DNA of 64,000 nt, from the NCBI RefSeq assembly GCF_006717095.1, contig NZ_VFQE01000001.1:1488001-1552000 (forward strand). The letters are read 5' to 3'. Position numbers and translations under genes: made by a program. Numbering within the stretch: the first letter of the stretch is position 1; every line of letters begins with the position of its first letter. Below, piece by piece: positions 59,756 through 64,000 of this stretch. The notes beneath the pieces were generated by a model. That model made no database searches. It saw nothing but the letters and a program-made list of their open reading frames with translations, and was not told where the DNA came from. Source of the DNA: Blastococcus colisei (GTDB lineage: Bacteria; Actinomycetota; Actinomycetes; Mycobacteriales; Geodermatophilaceae).

Positions 59756-60955
59756 TCAGCCGACGTGAATGGCCCGTTCGGCGAGGGACATCCGCACCCG
59801 TTCCTGCTCCAGCCGGACGGAGGGGCCGAAGGCGTCGGTGACCAGGGCGGCGTACAGCTCGCTCTCCTCCGGGGTGAGCCGGTCCAGTCGTTCGGCGGTG
59901 GGACTCGGCTCGCGCACGAACTGGGTGCGGTGGGCCAGGAGCGTGTCTCGGTCCATCAGCAGCGAGCGGGTGTGGGGGAAGGCAGCCCGAAGTCGGTCGA
60001 GGATGGCGAGGCCGTGGGTGTCGATGTCACCCCAGTACCGGAGGTCGACATCGGCCAGCCAGGCCAGCGGGGTGAGGCGACGGGCTGCGTACCCCCCACC
60101 GAGGAGCACTGCGGTGCTGGGCTGGGGTGGCAGCGCGAGGTAGGTGATCTCGTTCTCCACGACGATCACGGTGCCGGCGTCAACCGGCGCGTGTGCCAGC
60201 TCGTCGACGCGGACGGCGATCTCGCTGAACGGCCCGGCGTGCTCCGGCGGCAGCCGGACGCGGACATAGTCGGGTTTGCTCCGGAAGCCGAAGCGGCCGG
60301 CGAAGTCCGACCGAAGGCGGGCAGCGTCGATCCGTTCCGGCGGTAGCTGATGTTCCAGCAGGTCGGCGAGCAGTCCGCGGTGCGTCTCCACGAATTTGGT
60401 GTCGACCCCCGGCACGTCGATCTCCCGCAGATAGCTGCCCGGTCGCGCCTCCCGGTCGATCCAGAGCACCGTCGTGACCAGCCGGTCCCAGTCGTCGCCG
60501 GCCGCCAGCACCCGCATGGGGAACCGGGTCATCCACTCGGCCAGCGCCGGCGCTCGTTCTCGCGCGCATGCCAGCCGCGCATCGAAGGTCTCGACGTCCC
60601 TCCGGACGCCGAGGACGGAGATCAGTTCGTCCCAGCCGTCGATGGCCACGCGGGACGGCAGCCGGTTGATGCCGATCAGCCGCCCACCGATCGGTGCCTC
60701 CACCACCCGGACGCCGCGCGGTACCGCCGTCCAGCCCGCCCGCCAGGCGCGGACGTCGTCGAACCGGTCGCCGATGTCGCGGGGCCCGGGCCCCCGGATG
60801 GGCAGGTCCAACGGCTCGAACGGCAGACCGGCCGCGTGGGCGGTGAGGAAGATGCCGCGGTCCCAGCGACGCCGCATCTGGTCGCGGACGTCTGCCCAGG
60901 TCGTCCACTCGCTGCGTCGGCGCCCGGGCGCGCCCCTGCTCCCCGTGCCCGGCAT
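59756..60955 (-). CDS. jetD: Wadjet JetD-like Toprim nuclease subunit (DUF3322-DUF2220)
   Basis: 399 aa. The N-terminal DUF3322 arm (WTTWADVRDQMRRRWDRGIFLTAH...FPLRVLAAGDDWDRL-like, about 15-185) is followed by the DUF2220 Toprim domain: acidic VIVVENEITYLALP (catalytic Glu) and RYWGDIDTHGLAILDRLRAAFP (DxD). In Wadjet this subunit cleaves plasmid DNA extruded by the JetABC condensin-like motor. The ATG at 60955 begins one base after the jetC stop. Next genes are a toxin-antitoxin pair on the same strand. Confidence 0.88.
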   Translation of the reverse strand: MPGTGSRGAPGRRRSEWTTWADVRDQMRRRWDRGIFLTAHAAGLPFEPLDLPIRGPGPRDIGDRFDDVRAWRAGWTAVPRGVRVVEAPIGGRLIGINRLPSRVAIDGWDELISVLGVRRDVETFDARLACARERAPALAEWMTRFPMRVLAAGDDWDRLVTTVLWIDREARPGSYLREIDVPGVDTKFVETHRGLLADLLEHQLPPERIDAARLRSDFAGRFGFRSKPDYVRVRLPPEHAGPFSEIAVRVDELAHAPVDAGTVIVVENEITYLALPPQPSTAVLLGGGYAARRLTPLAWLADVDLRYWGDIDTHGLAILDRLRAAFPHTRSLLMDRDTLLAHRTQFVREPSPTAERLDRLTPEESELYAALVTDAFGPSVRLEQERVRMSLAERAIHVG

Positions 60956-60956
60956 G

Positions 60957-63900
60957 TCAGCGCGCGTCGCCGGCGACCCGGCGCAGTGCCTGCTGTTCGC
61001 GGTACTCCTCGATGGTCATGCTCTGCAGCCGGGAGAAGTTGCCGGTCGGGTTGTCGACGAACCCGACCGCGGCCACGTGCGGCTCGATGACGTGGATCTT
61101 CTGCAGCGGCGTGACGATGAGCAGCTGCAGGCCGAGCCGGGTGAACAGGGTGAGCGCGAACCGGGTGGACTCGTCGGACCCGCGGCCGAACGCCTCGTCG
61201 ATGACGACGAACCGGAAGGTCTTCGACCGGGCGGCGGCGGGGTCGAGCCGGAACTGGTAGGCCAGCGACGCGGCCAGGATGGTGTAGGCCAGTTTTTCCT
61301 TCTGCCCGCCGGACTTGCCGCCGGAGTCGCTGTAGGTCTCGTACTCCGTGTCGTCCTCCCGCCAGCGCTCGGAGGCGGTGAAGACGAACCAGTTGCGGAC
61401 GTCGGTGACGAACCGTGACCAGTTCCGGTCGACGTCGCCGTGTCCCGGGCGACCGCGAAGCCGTTCGACGATGGCCTGCACCTGCAGGAACCGCTGTTCG
61501 GAGTACTGGTCGTCGCCGTCGGCGAGCGCGTCGTCGGTGCAGGCGCGCAGGTCGCGCTTGAAGTCCTTGATCTCGGGATGCGGGGTGAGCTGCGTGTCCA
61601 GCCGGATGTAGCGGCCGGGGTTGTAGTCGATGCCGACCAGGGAGGCGTTGATCGTCGCCACCCGCTGGGTGATCAGCTCGGCCCGCTTGTTGAGCTCGGC
61701 GAGGAACCCGGCGATGTCGCGGATGGTGTTCTCGTTCAGGTACCGCTTGAACGTGGCCTCGAAGCGGGGCAGGTCGTCGCCGGTCAACCGGTCGTGCAGG
61801 GCCCGGAACTCGCCGGCTGCCGCCACGGAGGCGTCCATCTCGCTGGTCTCGACGGGATGGTCGCTGATGAACGTCCCCATGGCGCGGACCAGTCGCGATT
61901 CCACGCCGGACTGGCGCTTCGCACGCTGGTCGCGGTCCTCGGTCAGCTGCCGGCGCAGCGCCTCTTCCAGGGCGTCGACGCCTTCGAGCGTGGCCGGTGA
62001 TCCACCGGGCTGCGCCGCGGCCCGGCCGGCCAGGGCGTCCAGGTGCTCGTCAGGCACGCTCCCGGCGGCGTCCAGCCGGGTCGCGACGCCGGTGGCGCGC
62101 TGCTCGGCGTCGGCTAGTTCGCTGCCGTGCCTGCCCCGCCGCTGCTGGCAGGCCGACAATGCGTCGTCCGCTTCGGAGATGGCGGAGCGGACTCCGTCGA
62201 GCTCCCGGTCGATGCGCTGCAGCTCGCCGGAAGCGGTCAGCAGCCGCTCGCGTTCGGCGGTCAGGTCGGCGATCCGCCGGACGACGGCCTGCCAGTCCAG
62301 CTCGGTCCAGTCGTCGAAGACGTCCAGTTTGCTCAGCGTGCGGCCCCGCTCGGCCGCGGCCTTGTAGGCGGCTTCCACTCGGGCGCGGTCGGCGGCCAGC
62401 CGGTTGAGCCGATCCTGCAGCCGCTGAGCCTCGACCAGGAGCGCGTCGATCTTGTCCGCGTTGCTCCAGCCGAGCACGTAGGAGCGGCGGTCGTCGATGC
62501 GGGTGGCGTCGTTCTTCTCGTGCCGGCCACCTGCCTTGATCTGGCCGGCGCGGGTCAGCGCCTTCGGGGTGCGCTGGAACGCCTCGATGGAATCGACGCA
62601 GGCGTGGTCGGCGCGGTGGGCCAGCTGCGTCTCCAACCACGGCCGCACCGCGGAATCCTTGATCTCCAGCTTCGCGGCGAGGGAGTCGGAGGACGGCAGT
62701 GCCGGCAGCGCCGGAACGCGTGCGGGGACGCGGTAGTAGACCAGCCGGGTGCGCAGGTCGTGGGCGTCGATCCAGCGTGAGACGGCGGGGTAGTGCTCGT
62801 CGGGGACGAGCAACGACAGGGCGAACCCCCGCAGCAGGCGCTCCGCGGCGCCCTCCCAGTCGCGGTGGGGCGCGCCGACCTGGATCAGCTCGCCGGCGAA
62901 CGGCAGCGCGGCCCCCGGGATGTCGAGCTCGGTGACCAGCCGCTGCCGCAGTTCCAGGCTCTGGCGGGGCAGGCTGCTGGTGCGCTGGCGCAGGCTGGCC
63001 AGCTCGGCGCGCAGATCGTCGGACTCGTCCTGCAGGCCGCGCTCGTCGACGGCGAGCTCGCGGAGCCGGTTCTGCGCTTCGGCGGCGTCGGACTCGGCGG
63101 CTGCGGTCGCAGTCCGGACCTCGGCCCGCCGGGTGCTGAAGCCGTGCTCGTCGGCGACCGGGTCGAGGCCGGCGGCGCCGAGCAGGCCGGCGAAGGTGGC
63201 AGCCTTCTGCCGGCGGGTGCCGAGGGCTCGCTGCTCGGCGTCGACCAGCTCGTCGATGCGGGCCAGCCGGTCGCCGCCGTGCCCGGCACGCTCGACGATG
63301 AGCGCCCTCTCGCGCGCCCGGTCGCGGCCCAGATCGTCGGCGAGCCGGGCGAGCTCGCGATCGTCGTCGGCCACCGACTCGCGCAGGCGCGCGATCCGCC
63401 GGGCGAGCAGGTCCGCCCGCAGCCGCCCGGTGACCACCGGCAGGGCCTCGCGCTGGGCGTCGAGCGCGGCGATCTCGGCGCCGAGCCGGTCGTGCGCATC
63501 GGCGTCGGTGAGCACCGGGCGCAGCTGGTCGAGCTGCGTCCGGGCGCGGACCACCGACTCGTGGGCGCGGGTGAGGTCGTCGAAGTGGGCGACCAGCTGG
63601 TCGATCCAGCCGGCAGCGTCGAAGGGCTCGAGCATGTGGCTGCGGACGAAACCGTTGAGGTCGCTGACCGCCTTCATGGACACCGTCTGGTGGAACAGCT
63701 CCAGGGCCTGCTCGGAGTCGATGCCGAGCCGGCGGCGGTACTCGCGGCCGTAATCGGGAAAGACGTTCTGCACCGAGACCCCTGCCTGGGCACGCAGGCG
63801 GCGCTTGAGGGCGGTGACGTCGGTGCCGAAGTCGGCGAAGTCGGCCGCGATGGTGAGGTCGCGGTCGGCGGTCACGTAGAAGCGGTCGGGCTGGCCGCCG

Positions 63901-64000
63901 TCGCCGTCCTTGAGCCAGAACACCTGCGCGAGGGTGACGGTGGCGTCGTAGCCGGGGTTGGTGAAGACGGCGAGCAGCACCGAGTAGGTGCTCCCCGCGC
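60957..64000 (-). CDS. jetC: Wadjet JetC-like SMC ATPase, C-terminal part (runs off right edge)
   Basis: At least 1014 codons visible; the frame is still open at base 64000, reading ...GSTYSVLLAVFTNPGYDA, so the N-terminal Walker A is beyond the window. The visible part begins with the ATPase head, then long coiled coils with a central hinge-like globular region (about 330-480), and ends with the distal head: ABC signature GGKSGGQKEKLAYTILAASLAYQF, Walker B FRFVVIDEAFGRGSDES, and LLIVTPLQKIHVIEPHVAAVGFVDN, typical of JetC/MksB-type proteins. Forms the loop-extruding motor with JetA and JetB, expected further right. Confidence 0.88.
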   Translation of the reverse strand, partial: AGSTYSVLLAVFTNPGYDATVTLAQVFWLKDGDGGQPDRFYVTADRDLTIAADFADFGTDVTALKRRLRAQAGVSVQNVFPDYGREYRRRLGIDSEQALELFHQTVSMKAVSDLNGFVRSHMLEPFDAAGWIDQLVAHFDDLTRAHESVVRARTQLDQLRPVLTDADAHDRLGAEIAALDAQREALPVVTGRLRADLLARRIARLRESVADDDRELARLADDLGRDRARERALIVERAGHGGDRLARIDELVDAEQRALGTRRQKAATFAGLLGAAGLDPVADEHGFSTRRAEVRTATAAAESDAAEAQNRLRELAVDERGLQDESDDLRAELASLRQRTSSLPRQSLELRQRLVTELDIPGAALPFAGELIQVGAPHRDWEGAAERLLRGFALSLLVPDEHYPAVSRWIDAHDLRTRLVYYRVPARVPALPALPSSDSLAAKLEIKDSAVRPWLETQLAHRADHACVDSIEAFQRTPKALTRAGQIKAGGRHEKNDATRIDDRRSYVLGWSNADKIDALLVEAQRLQDRLNRLAADRARVEAAYKAAAERGRTLSKLDVFDDWTELDWQAVVRRIADLTAERERLLTASGELQRIDRELDGVRSAISEADDALSACQQRRGRHGSELADAEQRATGVATRLDAAGSVPDEHLDALAGRAAAQPGGSPATLEGVDALEEALRRQLTEDRDQRAKRQSGVESRLVRAMGTFISDHPVETSEMDASVAAAGEFRALHDRLTGDDLPRFEATFKRYLNENTIRDIAGFLAELNKRAELITQRVATINASLVGIDYNPGRYIRLDTQLTPHPEIKDFKRDLRACTDDALADGDDQYSEQRFLQVQAIVERLRGRPGHGDVDRNWSRFVTDVRNWFVFTASERWREDDTEYETYSDSGGKSGGQKEKLAYTILAASLAYQFRLDPAAARSKTFRFVVIDEAFGRGSDESTRFALTLFTRLGLQLLIVTPLQKIHVIEPHVAAVGFVDNPTGNFSRLQSMTIEEYREQQALRRVAGDAR

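Noticed and set aside
1-64000. tRNA, rRNA, CRISPR array, riboswitch or replication origin
   Set aside because: No cloverleaf with CCA context, no regularly spaced direct repeats, no FMN-element-like consensus before ribBA and no DnaA-box cluster were recognised by eye. A covariance-model search would be needed to exclude small RNAs.

Overview
The window is 64 kb of very GC-rich, densely packed DNA with many GTG starts and many ATGA/GTGA stop-start overlaps. Its gene families (DUF222/HNH 13E12-type, DUF6318 lipoprotein, DUF4916 Nudix, MHS transporters, sigma54-independent AcoR-like regulator) point to an actinomycete chromosome. The Geodermatophilaceae (Blastococcus, Geodermatophilus, Modestobacter) would fit, but that placement is inference. 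No rRNA, tRNA, CRISPR array or origin was seen, and no gene-free stretch exceeds 300 bases; the longest is 35274-35509.

Layout. 1-10.6 kb: mixed housekeeping and accessory genes (acyl-CoA dehydrogenase cut by the left edge, MFS transporter, tandem-ABM protein, HNH protein, AlaX-type tRNA editing protein, SGNH lipoprotein, a broken VapBC pair, two exported proteins in a patch of lower GC, an acyl-CoA synthetase). 10.7-30 kb: a catabolic region for peptide- or amide-like compounds. It holds an M20 amidohydrolase divergent from an Lrp/AsnC regulator, then a plus-strand Dpp/Opp-type ABC operon ending in a PLP dehydratase and a prolidase-like amidohydrolase. Facing it is a minus-strand operon with a second dehydratase/amidohydrolase pair, an M20 carbamoylase-like hydrolase and a glutathionyl-hydroquinone-reductase-like protein. 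An IS30-family element sits in the junction where these operons converge, and an IS21-family element has inserted in its transposase.

30-34.5 kb: single genes (quinone oxidoreductase, hemerythrin, DUF1810, TIGR03086, DUF6308), including a second tandem-ABM protein whose promoter and leader match the first copy at 2.3 kb. 34.6-44.4 kb: an XRE-cupin regulator followed by an eight-gene catabolic operon (MHS transporter, FAD oxidoreductase, CoA transferase, enoyl-CoA hydratase, DHDPS-family lyase, atypical SDR, aldehyde dehydrogenase, adenosine-deaminase-like hydrolase). Its substrate is not evident. 44.5-50.7 kb: an acidic lipoprotein, a zinc-ribbon protein, and a flavin-dependent monooxygenase module (LimB-like LLM oxidase, flavin reductase, RibBA) divergent from its likely AcoR-like regulator.

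50.7-64 kb: DUF4407 membrane protein, a nucleotidyltransferase/HTH pair resembling a toxin-antitoxin system with a perfect 10-bp operator dyad, DUF4916, an alpha/beta-hydrolase-cyclase fusion, a SWIM-SNF2 helicase, a PIN toxin-antitoxin pair, and JetD plus the C-terminal part of JetC of a Wadjet-type anti-plasmid system that runs off the right edge. This end looks like a small defence or accessory island. I did not find a wholly new machine that I can prove from sequence. The strongest novel leads are the twin promoter-hairpin leaders, the mirrored dehydratase-amidohydrolase modules, the unassigned CoA catabolic operon and the monooxygenase operon that carries its own RibBA.
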